From positions 186,001-250,000 of the forward strand of contig CBDCQL010000001.1 of NCBI GenBank assembly GCA_965220615.1: 64,000 nucleotides of DNA, in the 5' to 3' direction. The translations under genes and the position numbers were made by a program. Under the pieces are notes generated by a model, which had not been told where the DNA came from, did no database searches, and worked only from the letters and a program-made list of their open reading frames with translations. Source of the DNA: JAGWBD01 sp965220615 (GTDB lineage: Bacteria; Chloroflexota; Anaerolineae; Aggregatilineales; Phototrophicaceae). Shown piece by piece: positions 49,076-57,507 of the stretch. Positions within the stretch are counted from its first letter, which is position 1. Each line of letters starts with the position of its first letter.

Positions 49076-49597
49076 GTGGACCGCATCGTCAGGGGCTTTG
49101 ACGTGGGCACCTACACCGACGCGCCGCTGCGCGCCGATTGCCTCGCCTTGCTGGAAGCGCCGCCGGCCCGCATCTTCGAGGTCATCAGCGACCACACGAA
49201 GCTCTTTCTGTGGCTGCCGCTGGTGTCGGACAGCACGGTCAGCCGGCGCCACGCCCTGCAGCGCGACGGCGTCAGCACGGTGCGCTGGCTGCACCTCGGC
49301 GCCTTCACCGTGCAGGAGTACATCGTCGCCTCGCATCCGCCGCATCTGCTGGCCAGCAGCATTGAGGAGAGCGAGTTCATCGTCGATCACGTGGCGCTGC
49401 AGTCCCTGTCAGCGGAGCGTCACGGCGGCACCTGGCTGCGCTGGCGCGCCTGGTTCCGCACGACGACGCTCGCGCCGCTCAGCGCCCCGCTGGCCGGCCT
49501 GGCGATGACGCTGCTCTTTCGCAGCGCCCTGAACAATCTGATTCGTGAATTCGGTGGCCGCCCCGTCGGTCACGGCGAGAAAGGACTGGAAACGTGA
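49076..49597 (+). CDS. SRPBCC/polyketide-cyclase-like protein
   Basis: The 173-residue protein from GTG 49076 has the START-like pattern ALLEAPPARIFEVISDHTKL (first strand and helix), WLHLGAFTVQEYIVAS and a C-terminal helix APLAGLAMTLLFRSALNNLI. The fold binds hydrophobic ligands in a deep cavity. No catalytic residue can be named. Its TGA overlaps the GTG of the Gfo/Idh/MocA gene (GTGA), so the pair is coupled. A Gly-rich GGGGGCC precedes the start. Confidence 0.72.
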   Translation: MDRIVRGFDVGTYTDAPLRADCLALLEAPPARIFEVISDHTKLFLWLPLVSDSTVSRRHALQRDGVSTVRWLHLGAFTVQEYIVASHPPHLLASSIEESEFIVDHVALQSLSAERHGGTWLRWRAWFRTTTLAPLSAPLAGLAMTLLFRSALNNLIREFGGRPVGHGEKGLET

Positions 49598-50568
49598 GCG
49601 ACAGAAAGATCCGCTGGGGCATTCTCAGCACGGCCAACATCGGCACCGGACGCGTCATCCCGGCCATGCAACAAAGCCGCAACGGCGTGGTGCAGGCCAT
49701 CGCCAGCCGCACGGCGGAGCGCGCGCAGCAAACCGCCGACGCGCTGGGCATCCCGCGCGCGCACGGCAGCTACGAGGCCCTGCTGGCCGACCCCGACGTC
49801 GACGCCATCTACAACCCCCTGCCCAACAGCATGCACGCCGAATGGAGCATCCGCTGCGCCGAAGCCGGTCTGCCGGTGCTCTGCGAAAAACCGCTGGCCG
49901 TCAACGCCGCCGAGGCCGAGGAGATGGTGGTGGCCTTCGCCAAACACGATCTGCCGCTGGCCGAAGGCTTCATGTACCGCTTCCACCCGCAGACGCAAAA
50001 GGTGCTGGACCTGCTGCGCGGCGGCGCCATCGGCGACCTGGTTATGGTCAACGCCAGCTTCAACTTCCCCATCGACCTGTCGGACCTGGGCAACATCCGC
50101 CTCAGTCGCGAACTGGAAGGCGGCGCGCTGATGGACATCGGCTGCTACTGCATCAGCGCCGCCCGTCTGATGACCGGCGAGGAGCCCCTGCAGGCCCGGG
50201 GCGTGGGTCGCAGCGGCGCGGTCAGCGAAGTCAACGAGGTGCTCGGCGCCGTGCTGGACTTCCCCTCGGGCGCCGTCGCCGTCATCGATTGCAGCCTGCG
50301 CAACCAGCGCGTGCAAAGCTACGACCTGCGCGGTACGCAGGGCCGCATCCGCGTGGAGACGGCCTACGTGACGCAACCTGACGAGGCGACGCTTGTCGAG
50401 ACCTGGGGCACGAGCGGCGAATACAGCCGCATCACCATCCCGCCCGCCAACAGCTACACGCTGATGGCCGAGGACTTCGCTGACGCCCTGCTGCAGGGGC
50501 GTCCGCCGAAATACCCGCCCGGCGACGGCGTGGCCAACATGCGCGTGATCGACATGCTGCGCGGTTGA
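49594..50568 (+). CDS. Gfo/Idh/MocA-family NAD(P)-dependent oxidoreductase
   Basis: The 324-residue protein begins with a Rossmann fold (IRWGILSTANIGTGRVIPAM). It carries the family motif LPVLCEKPLAVNAAE, with catalytic Lys in EKP, and the substrate-side YRFHPQTQKVLDLL. The C-terminal beta-sheet domain includes GGALMDIGCYCISAARLM. Such enzymes oxidise or reduce sugars, inositols or related polyols. The start is coupled to the SRPBCC gene. The substrate is unknown. Confidence 0.92.
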   Translation: MSDRKIRWGILSTANIGTGRVIPAMQQSRNGVVQAIASRTAERAQQTADALGIPRAHGSYEALLADPDVDAIYNPLPNSMHAEWSIRCAEAGLPVLCEKPLAVNAAEAEEMVVAFAKHDLPLAEGFMYRFHPQTQKVLDLLRGGAIGDLVMVNASFNFPIDLSDLGNIRLSRELEGGALMDIGCYCISAARLMTGEEPLQARGVGRSGAVSEVNEVLGAVLDFPSGAVAVIDCSLRNQRVQSYDLRGTQGRIRVETAYVTQPDEATLVETWGTSGEYSRITIPPANSYTLMAEDFADALLQGRPPKYPPGDGVANMRVIDMLRG

Positions 50569-50627
50569 CAGCGGCACAGGAAGGAGCCTGCCCTGACACA
50601 CGCTCTCCTGTTGGGCAGCGACTGGCT

Positions 50628-50655
50628 TTGAACCACCCGTCAAACCTGCAATAAT
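50628..50655 (+). promoter_or_regulatory. Candidate sigma-70-type promoter
   Basis: TTGAAC (50628-50633) and AATAAT (50650-50655) are separated by 16 bp and lie 38 bp before the ATG of the di-haem protein gene. The region is AT-rich within a GC-rich chromosome and is followed by a T-run and the ribosome-binding site GAGG. The match is good but not proof of activity. Confidence 0.4.
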
Positions 50656-50692
50656 ACTGCAAGGGAAGTTCTTTTTTTGTAGAGGTGTGATC

Positions 50693-52264
50693 ATGCGCGC
50701 TCACCTGTTTTTGCTGTGTTTTCTTATTTTGATCGTGGCGGTTCCAGCCAGTCAGGCGCAGGAGGACCTGTGTCCGGCCGGCCTGCCGAAGCGTCCCGCG
50801 CTTTCAGGACATATTGAGCAAGCCGATATTCTGGACGGCACGCTGAGCTTCGATGAAGTTCTCGCTCATGGTGAAGAGTTGTTCACCGTCCTTTTCAACG
50901 TCTGCGACGGTCAGGGCCGCCCGGCGACCACCGGGGGCGTGGTCGCGCGGGAAGCGGACGAACCGGCCTTCAGCCGCGTCTCCGCGCCCGATTCCAACTC
51001 CTGCGCCGGTTGCCACATTCAGCCGCGCATCGGCGGTGGCGGCGAATTTGGTCTGAACGTGTTTGTGATCGCCCAGCACGCGGACCCCGTGCTAGAAACA
51101 ACGTCCATGTCGATGAGCAATCATCGCAATCCCCTGGGAATGTTCGGCGCCGGCCCGATCGAGATGCTGGCGCGCGAAATGAGTACGGACCTGCAGGCCC
51201 TGCGAGCAGAAGCCGGGGCCAGGGCCAGGGAACAGGGCCAGGCCGTGACGGTGGAACTGGTGACCAAGGGCGTGAACTTCGGCCTGTTGACGATGCGGGC
51301 CGATGGCACGCAGGATTCCAGCGGCGTTGAAGGCATCGACCATGACCTGGTGGTCAAGCCATTCCACCAGGCCGGGACGAAGATTTCATTGCGCCAGTTT
51401 TCCGCCAGCGCCATGAACCATCACCACGGCATGCAGGCCGAGGAACGCTTCGATCTCAACCCCGACATCATGGACCCCGACTTCGACCGGGACGGCGTGC
51501 AGCGCGAACTGACCATCGGCGACATCACCGCCATCACGCTCTTCCAGGCGGCCCTGGCGACACCCGGGCGCGTCCTGCCGCAAGACCCGGACCTGCGGGC
51601 CGCCGCCATCCGCGGCGAGCAGGTCTTCGAAAGCATCGGCTGCACAGGTTGTCACATCCCTGAACTGCCTCTCGAGTCGCGCTTCTTTTCCGACCCGAAC
51701 CCCTTCAATCCGACCAACACCATGACGGACATGTCACAGACCGTCCGTTTTGACATGACCGTGCAGGGCCGGCAGCCGCGACTGGAACGCAGCGGCGAAG
51801 GCGCCATCGTGCGCGCTTTCACCGACCTCAAACGTCACAGCCTCTGCGACCCGCCGGAGCAGCCGGACGCCATCCGCTTCTTCTGCAACGAGGTGCTGCT
51901 GGACAGTCGGCCGGACCAGAACGGCAGATCAGGCTCGGAGTTCTTCCTGACGCGCAAGCTGTGGGATGCCGGCAGTTCGGCACCCTACGGACATCGCGGC
52001 GACCTGACCACCCTGTCCGAGGCCATTCTAATGCACGGCGGTGAGGCGCGCGCGACGCGCGATGCCTTCACTGAACTTCCCTTCGCCGAGCAACGCGCGG
52101 TCGTGGAGTTCCTGCTGTCGCTGCAGATCCTGCCGGAGGGCCAAACCGGCGGGCCCGGCCTGACGGCCTCACAGGCGGTGATCGCCTTGCCTGGCGGATT
52201 GCTGCTGCTCGGCCTGCTGGGCGGCGTCCTGGCCCGGCGGCGACGCGGTGAAAACGGCGGGTAA
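50693..52264 (+). CDS. Di-haem DUF1111 cytochrome c-type oxidoreductase, exported
   Basis: The 523-residue protein has a signal peptide (MRAHLFLLCFLILIVAVPAS, cleavage near QAQ) and two c-type haem motifs, SCAGCH at about 105 and GCTGCH at about 320. The DUF1111 landmarks are visible as ADEPAFSRVSAPDSNSCAGC and APYGHRGDLTTLSEAILMHG. The last residues form an LPGG-like turn, one hydrophobic helix and a basic end (ALPGGLLLLGLLGGVLARRR), a sorting or anchor tail of PEP-CTERM/VPxxP style. It should carry out periplasmic or extracellular electron transfer or thiol/peroxide chemistry. ATG 50693 follows GAGG. Confidence 0.86.
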   Translation: MRAHLFLLCFLILIVAVPASQAQEDLCPAGLPKRPALSGHIEQADILDGTLSFDEVLAHGEELFTVLFNVCDGQGRPATTGGVVAREADEPAFSRVSAPDSNSCAGCHIQPRIGGGGEFGLNVFVIAQHADPVLETTSMSMSNHRNPLGMFGAGPIEMLAREMSTDLQALRAEAGARAREQGQAVTVELVTKGVNFGLLTMRADGTQDSSGVEGIDHDLVVKPFHQAGTKISLRQFSASAMNHHHGMQAEERFDLNPDIMDPDFDRDGVQRELTIGDITAITLFQAALATPGRVLPQDPDLRAAAIRGEQVFESIGCTGCHIPELPLESRFFSDPNPFNPTNTMTDMSQTVRFDMTVQGRQPRLERSGEGAIVRAFTDLKRHSLCDPPEQPDAIRFFCNEVLLDSRPDQNGRSGSEFFLTRKLWDAGSSAPYGHRGDLTTLSEAILMHGGEARATRDAFTELPFAEQRAVVEFLLSLQILPEGQTGGPGLTASQAVIALPGGLLLLGLLGGVLARRRRGENGG

Positions 52265-52364
52265 CGGCACGCCGGTTGTCGATCTGGCGGAGGCAGATCT
52301 GGCGCAGACGCCTGCGGTATGCAATTGACTGCGGATTGCCGCCGCGGCATGGCATCGCCGGCCA

Positions 52365-52886
52365 TCAGTGCCAGTCATGGGCGGGCGGCATCGGCATGGC
52401 GGCCTCCAGGGCCTGCACCTCCGAGACGATGACGTTGGCGGTGCCGTCCCAGCGGTCCGCCACGCCCCGCAGCAGAATCAGGTCATTGGCCATTTCCCTG
52501 CGGTAACGCTCATAGACCCGCGGCCAGAGGATGAGTTGGACGTCCCCCTCTTCATCCTCGACGGTGACGAATACCGTGCCGTCCCTGCCCTTCGGGTGCT
52601 GCCGGGCGATGGCCCAGCCGGCGACGAGGACTTCCGCGCCTTCTTTCGCCCCCTCCACGGCCGTGATGGACAGCACGTCGGGGCCCAGCGTGGGCCGCAG
52701 GGTGAGCCCGGCAGCCCACAGGGCCTGGCGGCGGTTGTCCATGATCGCATCCAGCGAGCCGGCACGGACCAAGGGGGAGCGCGGGGAGCGGTCGATGATG
52801 ACGACAGGTTGGTCTTTCAGTGCGGGCTGGCGCTGCAACTCGATTTCGGCCCTCAGGTGAAGGATGAGCAGGCAGGCGATCCTCAA
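52365..52886 (-). CDS. Chimeric ImuB/DnaE2 relic with OB-fold domain
   Basis: The frame encodes 173 residues from TTG 52886 (GGGGAG upstream). The first 30 residues, RIACLLILHLRAEIELQRQP followed by ALKDQPVVI, match the N-terminus of ImuB/Y-family proteins. From about residue 37 it jumps to the C-terminal portion of DnaE2: SPLVRAGSLDAIMDNRRQAL, then an OB-fold stretch VLVAGWAIARQHPKGRDGTV and VTVEDEEGDVQLILWPRVYE. All polymerase catalytic regions are missing. It looks like an imuB-dnaE2 mutagenesis cassette collapsed by one large in-frame deletion, leaving an OB-fold protein. An SOS-box-like site remains upstream. Confidence 0.75.
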   Translation of the reverse strand: MRIACLLILHLRAEIELQRQPALKDQPVVIIDRSPRSPLVRAGSLDAIMDNRRQALWAAGLTLRPTLGPDVLSITAVEGAKEGAEVLVAGWAIARQHPKGRDGTVFVTVEDEEGDVQLILWPRVYERYRREMANDLILLRGVADRWDGTANVIVSEVQALEAAMPMPPAHDWH

Positions 52887-52934
52887 GACGACTCCCCGGT
52901 CCGGCAATCCGAACAGTGCATGAGGCCAGCATAT

Positions 52935-52948
52935 AGAATATATGTTCG
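52935..52948. promoter_or_regulatory. SOS-box-like palindrome (LexA site candidate)
   Basis: AGAATATATGTTCG resembles the Gram-positive-type LexA consensus CGAACNNNNGTTCG with two mismatches in the left half. It lies 49-62 bp upstream of the ImuB/DnaE2 relic start. The ImuB and DnaE2 genes are LexA targets in many bacteria, so the site agrees with the gene identity. Confidence 0.55.
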
Positions 52949-53119
52949 GTTATCAACGGTTTGGCGGGAAACAGGGGACGGTGGCGGGTTGACACCAGGG
53001 AATGCGCCCAACGAGCGTCCGCCTGGAAAGTCCTGCTGTTCAAGCGAGCGCCGGTTCGTCAGCCCGTCAGGTCGCGACTGATGCTCAGCGGGGCTGGCAC
53101 ATCTGCGACCGACCGGCCT

Positions 53120-54310
53120 TCAGTCGCCGCCGGCCTCCGCCTCGATGCGCGCGATGGCCGCGCGGACCGCGGCGCGACGCTCCTCCGTCAGGGACGCCGC
53201 CAGCTGCTCCAGTGAGTCGCGCAGCACCTGCGGCACCTGGCTGGCCTCCTCCGGAATCGTGCGAAAGAAGGAGGTCAGGGCCTCCTCCGCCTGCCCCTTT
53301 TCCCCCAGCGCCAGGCTGGTCGTCACTAGGTCGGCGTAGCCCCAGTAGTTGTCGACGTCGGCGCGGGTTTCGGCGGCGGCCAGTTGCTGCGCCTGGCGCC
53401 ATGTGTCGCGCATGGCGTCGGCGCCATCCTGCTGCATGCCCAGCAGCGCCAGGTTGACGTATGCGTAGGACGAGGCGGGGGTGACGCGCGCCGCCTCGCG
53501 GTAGGCGTGGACGGCTTCCTGCGTCTGGCCGCGACGACGGTAAAGGCCGCCCAGCGAGCCCCACCAGGACTCGCCGTCGTCGTCCACCAGGTTGGGCAAC
53601 AGCGCCAGGGCCTGCGTCAGGTGACGCTCGGCCTCGTTGATGGCGCGCGCGCGTTCCACGCCCTGCGGCAACTGCTCGGCGCGGCGGCGATACACGTAGC
53701 CGAGGCTGGCCAGCGCGGGCGCGAAGTCGGGTTCGCTGGCCAGGGCCTGGCGCAGGAAGGACTCGGCCTCGTCGAGGGCGCCGGTCTGCGAGCAAGCGTA
53801 GCCCATGCGGTAGTTGATGACCGGGTTGCGCGGGTCCAGTTGCAGCGCGCGTTCGTAGATGGCGCGGGCGCCGCGCAGGTCGCCGGAGCGGTACTGCCGT
53901 TCGCCGAGGGGCAGGAAGGACAGGGCGCGGGTGGCGTCGCCGGTCGATTTCTCCAGCGCGCCTTGCAGACTGGCGAAGGCTTCTTCGCGCTGGCGCGTCT
54001 CTTCCTGCAGTAGACGGCGCGAACTCGCGATCTCTTCCTCGAATTTCTGCCGCGATTCGCGCAGCTGGTTCTGGGCGGCGATGAAGCGCGTGACGCCGAA
54101 AATCGCCGCCGCGCCGCCGACCACCGTCACCACGAAGCCGAAGGATTCCAGCAGACCCAACAGATTGAAGGCCTGGTCGAGGGCGCGGTCGGCGTCGGCC
54201 AGATCGCGCGCCACCTGGGTCGCCAGGGCGGGCACGTCGCCGGCCTCCGCCTGGGCCTGGAGGGCCAGGGGCGTGAGCAGCAGGAGGAAAAGGGGCGTAA
54301 GAACGCGCAT
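53120..54310 (-). CDS. Exported TPR protein
   Basis: The 396-residue protein has a signal peptide (MRVLTPLFLLLLTPLALQAQ), a membrane-spanning helix (FGFVVTVVGGAAAIFGVTRF), a coiled coil (EEEIASSRRLLQEETRQREE) and then tetratricopeptide repeats such as GDLRGARAIYERALQLDPRN and GALDEAESFLRQALASEPDF. TPRs act as protein-binding scaffolds. The start ATG 54310 is 19 bp from the mutY start, so the divergent promoters are compressed. No partner can be named. Confidence 0.78.
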   Translation of the reverse strand: MRVLTPLFLLLLTPLALQAQAEAGDVPALATQVARDLADADRALDQAFNLLGLLESFGFVVTVVGGAAAIFGVTRFIAAQNQLRESRQKFEEEIASSRRLLQEETRQREEAFASLQGALEKSTGDATRALSFLPLGERQYRSGDLRGARAIYERALQLDPRNPVINYRMGYACSQTGALDEAESFLRQALASEPDFAPALASLGYVYRRRAEQLPQGVERARAINEAERHLTQALALLPNLVDDDGESWWGSLGGLYRRRGQTQEAVHAYREAARVTPASSYAYVNLALLGMQQDGADAMRDTWRQAQQLAAAETRADVDNYWGYADLVTTSLALGEKGQAEEALTSFFRTIPEEASQVPQVLRDSLEQLAASLTEERRAAVRAAIARIEAEAGGD

Positions 54311-54329
54311 GGGCGGTATTGTACACGCT

Positions 54330-55445
54330 ATGAAACCCGCCACCGCCACTCCCGTCGACGCGCGACCCGACGGCCGCCTGCTGGATTGGTACGAGCGCGA
54401 GGCCGCCGACCTGCCCTGGCGCCGGACCAGCGACCCCTGGGCCATCTGGCTGGCCGAGATCATGCTTCAGCAGACGCAGGTCAGGACGGTCATCCCCTAC
54501 TACGAACGCTTCCTGCGGCGCTTCCCGGATATCGCCTCGCTCGCCGCCGCCGACCTGGATGAAGTGCTCAAACTCTGGGAGGGGCTGGGTTACTACAGCC
54601 GCGCGCGCAACCTGCAGCGCGCCGCGCGCCAGGTCATGAGGGAGCACGATGGCTGCCTGCCGCGCAGCGCGGCCGGGCTGCAAAAACTGCCCGGCATCGG
54701 CCGCTACAGCGCCGGCGCCATCGCCAGCATCGCCTTCGGTGAGGCGGCGCCCGTGCTGGATGGCAACGTCATGCGCGTCTTCGCCCGCCTGACCGACCTT
54801 GACGAAGACATCACGCGTTCGGCGACGCAGCGGCGCCTGTGGGCGCTGGCGCAGGACTGGCTGCACCCCACGCGGCCCGGCGCCTGGAACCAGGCCCTGA
54901 TGGAACTGGGGCGTCGCGTCTGCCGGCCCCGTCAGCCGGACTGTCCGCGCTGTCCGCTGCAGGCATCCTGCCTGGCCCAGGCCCGCGGCACCCAGGCGCA
55001 ACGCCCGCGCCGACGTCCCCGCCCCGACAGGCCGCATCACGACCTAGTCGTCGCCCTGCTGCGCAACGCGCGGGGCGAGGTCCTGATTCAGCGGCGACCG
55101 GAGGAAGGGCTGCTGGGCGGCCTGTGGACCTTCCCCGGCGGTCGCGTGATGGCGGAGGACGCCAGCCTGGAGGCGGCGCTGCAACGCTGTCTGCGCGAGA
55201 CCCTGGCGCTGGAGGTGCGGCCAGGGGCGACCCTGGCGCCGGTGCAACACGGCTTCACCCATTTTCGCATCACCTTGCACGCCCGGGAGTGCGCCCTGGT
55301 CCGCGGACCGGAGCTGTCACAGACGTCGGAGACCGCCTGGGTGCGGCCGGAGGAACTGGGCAGTTACAGCTTTGGCGGGGCCGAGCGCGCGCTCATCGCC
55401 AACTGGCTCAGAGCGGCGCATCGAGGAAGCGCGACTCCGCAATAA
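54330..55445 (+). CDS. mutY: A/G-specific adenine glycosylase
   Basis: The 371-residue protein removes adenine mispaired with 8-oxoguanine. The helix-hairpin-helix is LPGIGRYSAGAIASIAF. The catalytic Asp follows in APVLDGNVMRVFARL and the catalytic Glu is in AEIMLQQTQV. The [4Fe-4S] cluster motif C-x6-C-x2-C-x5-C is CRPRQPDCPRCPLQASC. The C-terminal NUDIX-like domain (LIQRRPEEGLLGGLWTFPGG) reads 8-oxoG. ATG 54330 matches the family start; there is almost no leader. The 3' end overlaps the convergent gene by 38 bp. Confidence 0.95.
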   Translation: MKPATATPVDARPDGRLLDWYEREAADLPWRRTSDPWAIWLAEIMLQQTQVRTVIPYYERFLRRFPDIASLAAADLDEVLKLWEGLGYYSRARNLQRAARQVMREHDGCLPRSAAGLQKLPGIGRYSAGAIASIAFGEAAPVLDGNVMRVFARLTDLDEDITRSATQRRLWALAQDWLHPTRPGAWNQALMELGRRVCRPRQPDCPRCPLQASCLAQARGTQAQRPRRRPRPDRPHHDLVVALLRNARGEVLIQRRPEEGLLGGLWTFPGGRVMAEDASLEAALQRCLRETLALEVRPGATLAPVQHGFTHFRITLHARECALVRGPELSQTSETAWVRPEELGSYSFGGAERALIANWLRAAHRGSATPQ

Positions 55446-56490
55446 TCCGCGCCGACGGCGCGCGCAGGGCATCGGCCAGGGTCGCGCCCGTCCGTGTCAG
55501 CCAGGTCTCGACGAGGCGGTTGCCGACCTCGAAGCCGGCCCAGGCGGGCATGCCGGCCGGCGGATGCCCGTTGAGCGCCAGCAATTCATCGCCGTAGAGC
55601 GCCCTGGCGTGGGTCAGCGGCCGGTCGTCTTCCAGCATGTCGGCGAGGATGGCGCTGCACAGCGCGAGGGTATCCGCATCCAGCGGGCGGGGCGGCGGCG
55701 GGCGGTCCCGGCCCATGACGACCCTGGCGCCGTAAACGTTGGTGACCAGATCGCTGTAGTCCGGGCAGTCGTACCAGCGGCGCGCGATGCGCGTCAGTTC
55801 CTTGTCCCAGTCAACGGGTCTGCGAAGGGTCGCCAGCCAGGGGTGCGGCAGGTCCGGTTGCAGACGGTGGGTCAGGGCCGCGGCGATGCCCTCCATCACC
55901 AGGAAGTCGGCCAGATTGCGCAGCGTCCCGCGGCCATGGACGAGGTGCCGCAGGGTCTGGGCCCAGGCGCGAGCCAGCGCCGCCGACAGACGCTCCAGGT
56001 TACCGCCGCCTGGCCAAAGCCGCAGCAGGACCAGGCCGGGCACGGCGCCGTACACGCTGAGCCCGTGACCGAAGAGCATCAGGGAGCGGTTGGCCGAATC
56101 GCAGGGCAGCAGCAGGCAGTCGACCTGCGCGTCAGGCAGGGCCAGCAGGCCTTGAAGCTGCCCGAGGACGGCCGTCACCTGAGCGCGACAGTCGAGCGTT
56201 TCATATTGAGCGAATTCCCAGGCGGAGGCCTCCAGGCTGCGCGCCGGATTGAACAGCCCCCAACCCTGGGTGCCCAGGCAGGCCTCCAGGCCGTCGCAAC
56301 CCGCCAGTTCCATTACCTCCAGCGCCGGCCAGCGATTACCATGGACGCTGCGGGCGCGGTACAGGGGTTCGATGGCCGTGCCGGGATTGAGGAGGAGCGG
56401 GCCGGCGCGGCGGAAGGTCTCCCGCGGATGGCGCGACTCTGTGAAGAGTTCGCGCAGAATATCGAGCGTGGCGTGAACATTGACGCGCAT
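55408..56490 (-). CDS. DUF2268-like protein without HExxH
   Basis: The 360-residue protein resembles DUF2268 putative zinc proteases in its second half. It has NLADFLVMEGIAAALTHRL, matching the EGxAe helix, and a closing MPAWAGFEVGNRLVETWLTR like the usual GY.lGy.iv segment. The expected HExxH zinc motif would fall near ALARAWAQTLRHLVHGRGTL, but this has no HExxH, so catalysis is unlikely. An alternative is a non-enzymatic relative. Function unknown. It overlaps mutY at its 3' end. Confidence 0.5.
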   Translation of the reverse strand: MRVNVHATLDILRELFTESRHPRETFRRAGPLLLNPGTAIEPLYRARSVHGNRWPALEVMELAGCDGLEACLGTQGWGLFNPARSLEASAWEFAQYETLDCRAQVTAVLGQLQGLLALPDAQVDCLLLPCDSANRSLMLFGHGLSVYGAVPGLVLLRLWPGGGNLERLSAALARAWAQTLRHLVHGRGTLRNLADFLVMEGIAAALTHRLQPDLPHPWLATLRRPVDWDKELTRIARRWYDCPDYSDLVTNVYGARVVMGRDRPPPPRPLDADTLALCSAILADMLEDDRPLTHARALYGDELLALNGHPPAGMPAWAGFEVGNRLVETWLTRTGATLADALRAPSARIIAESRFLDAPL

Positions 56491-56630
56491 GATGGTTGCA
56501 TCATGCCGCCGGCCGCGGCGGTCGGCAAGGGGCGGGACCCAGGCGGCGCGATGGGCTGTTGTCGCCGGACTGCCGGTCAGTTATGATGGGACTGTTGTTC
56601 GCCAGTGAGGCCAACGAGGAGCGAAATTCC

Positions 56631-57497
56631 ATGAGCCAGAATATCGAGGATCGGGGTTACGTCCACCCCGAGAAGCTCGTTTCCACAGAATGGGTCGCGG
56701 AGCACCTGGATGATCCGCAAGTCCGCATCGTTGAATCCAACGAGGACCCGCTGCTCTATCCCTCCAGCCACTTGCCCGGCGCCGTCCAGATCGACTGGAC
56801 GGTGGACCTGAACGATCACCTCCGCCGCGACTACCTCGACCAGTCCGGTTTTGAGTCCCTGATGTCGCGCAACGGCATCACGCGGGATACGACCGTGGTG
56901 TTTTACGGCGACCGCAGCAACTGGTGGGCCTGCTACGCCCTGTGGGTCTTCCAGCTCTTCGGCCATGAAAACGCGCGCGTGATGGACGGCGGCCGCAAGA
57001 AGTGGGAACTGGAAGGCCGCCAGCTGGTGCGCGAGGTGCCCGTGTATCCCCACACCGATTACCGCGCGCCCGCTCGTGACGACCAGACCGAGCGCGCCTT
57101 CCGCGACGACGTACTGGCCCACGTCGAGGCCGGCAAGCACATGGTGGACGTGCGCAGCCCGGAGGAATTCAGCGGCGAACTGCTGCACATGCCCGGCTCG
57201 CCGCAGGAAGGCGCCCTGCGCGGCGGTCACATCCCGGGCGCGAGCAGCGTCCCCTGGAGCCGCGCCACCAATCCCGAGGATGGCACCTTCCTCAACGCGG
57301 CCGACCTGCGCGCGATCTATGAGGAGGAAAAGGGCCTGAGCCCGGACGACGACGTCATCACCTACTGCCGGATCGGCGAGCGCAGCAGCCACACCTGGTT
57401 CGCGCTGAAGTACCTGATGGGCTATGACCAGGTGCGCAACTACGACGGCAGCTGGACGGAATGGGGCAACCTGGTCAACGTTCCGATCGAGCGCTGA
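56631..57497 (+). CDS. Thiosulfate/3-mercaptopyruvate sulfurtransferase (two rhodanese domains)
   Basis: The 288-residue protein has an inactive N-terminal rhodanese domain and an active C-terminal one. The catalytic Cys lies in the loop TYCRIGERSSHTWFALKYL. The N-terminal domain starts LVSTEWVAEHLDDPQVRIVE. These enzymes pass sulfane sulfur from thiosulfate or mercaptopyruvate to cyanide or protein acceptors. ATG 56631 follows GAGGAG. A SufE-like gene lies 10 bp below, suggesting that both handle persulfide sulfur. Confidence 0.93.
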   Translation: MSQNIEDRGYVHPEKLVSTEWVAEHLDDPQVRIVESNEDPLLYPSSHLPGAVQIDWTVDLNDHLRRDYLDQSGFESLMSRNGITRDTTVVFYGDRSNWWACYALWVFQLFGHENARVMDGGRKKWELEGRQLVREVPVYPHTDYRAPARDDQTERAFRDDVLAHVEAGKHMVDVRSPEEFSGELLHMPGSPQEGALRGGHIPGASSVPWSRATNPEDGTFLNAADLRAIYEEEKGLSPDDDVITYCRIGERSSHTWFALKYLMGYDQVRNYDGSWTEWGNLVNVPIER

Positions 57498-57507
57498 GCG
57501 CCAGACC

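Noticed and set aside
54464..55040. Minus-strand open frame antisense to mutY
   Set aside because: mutY motifs (HhH, cluster Cys, NUDIX) are all on the plus strand; the antisense frame has low-complexity composition.
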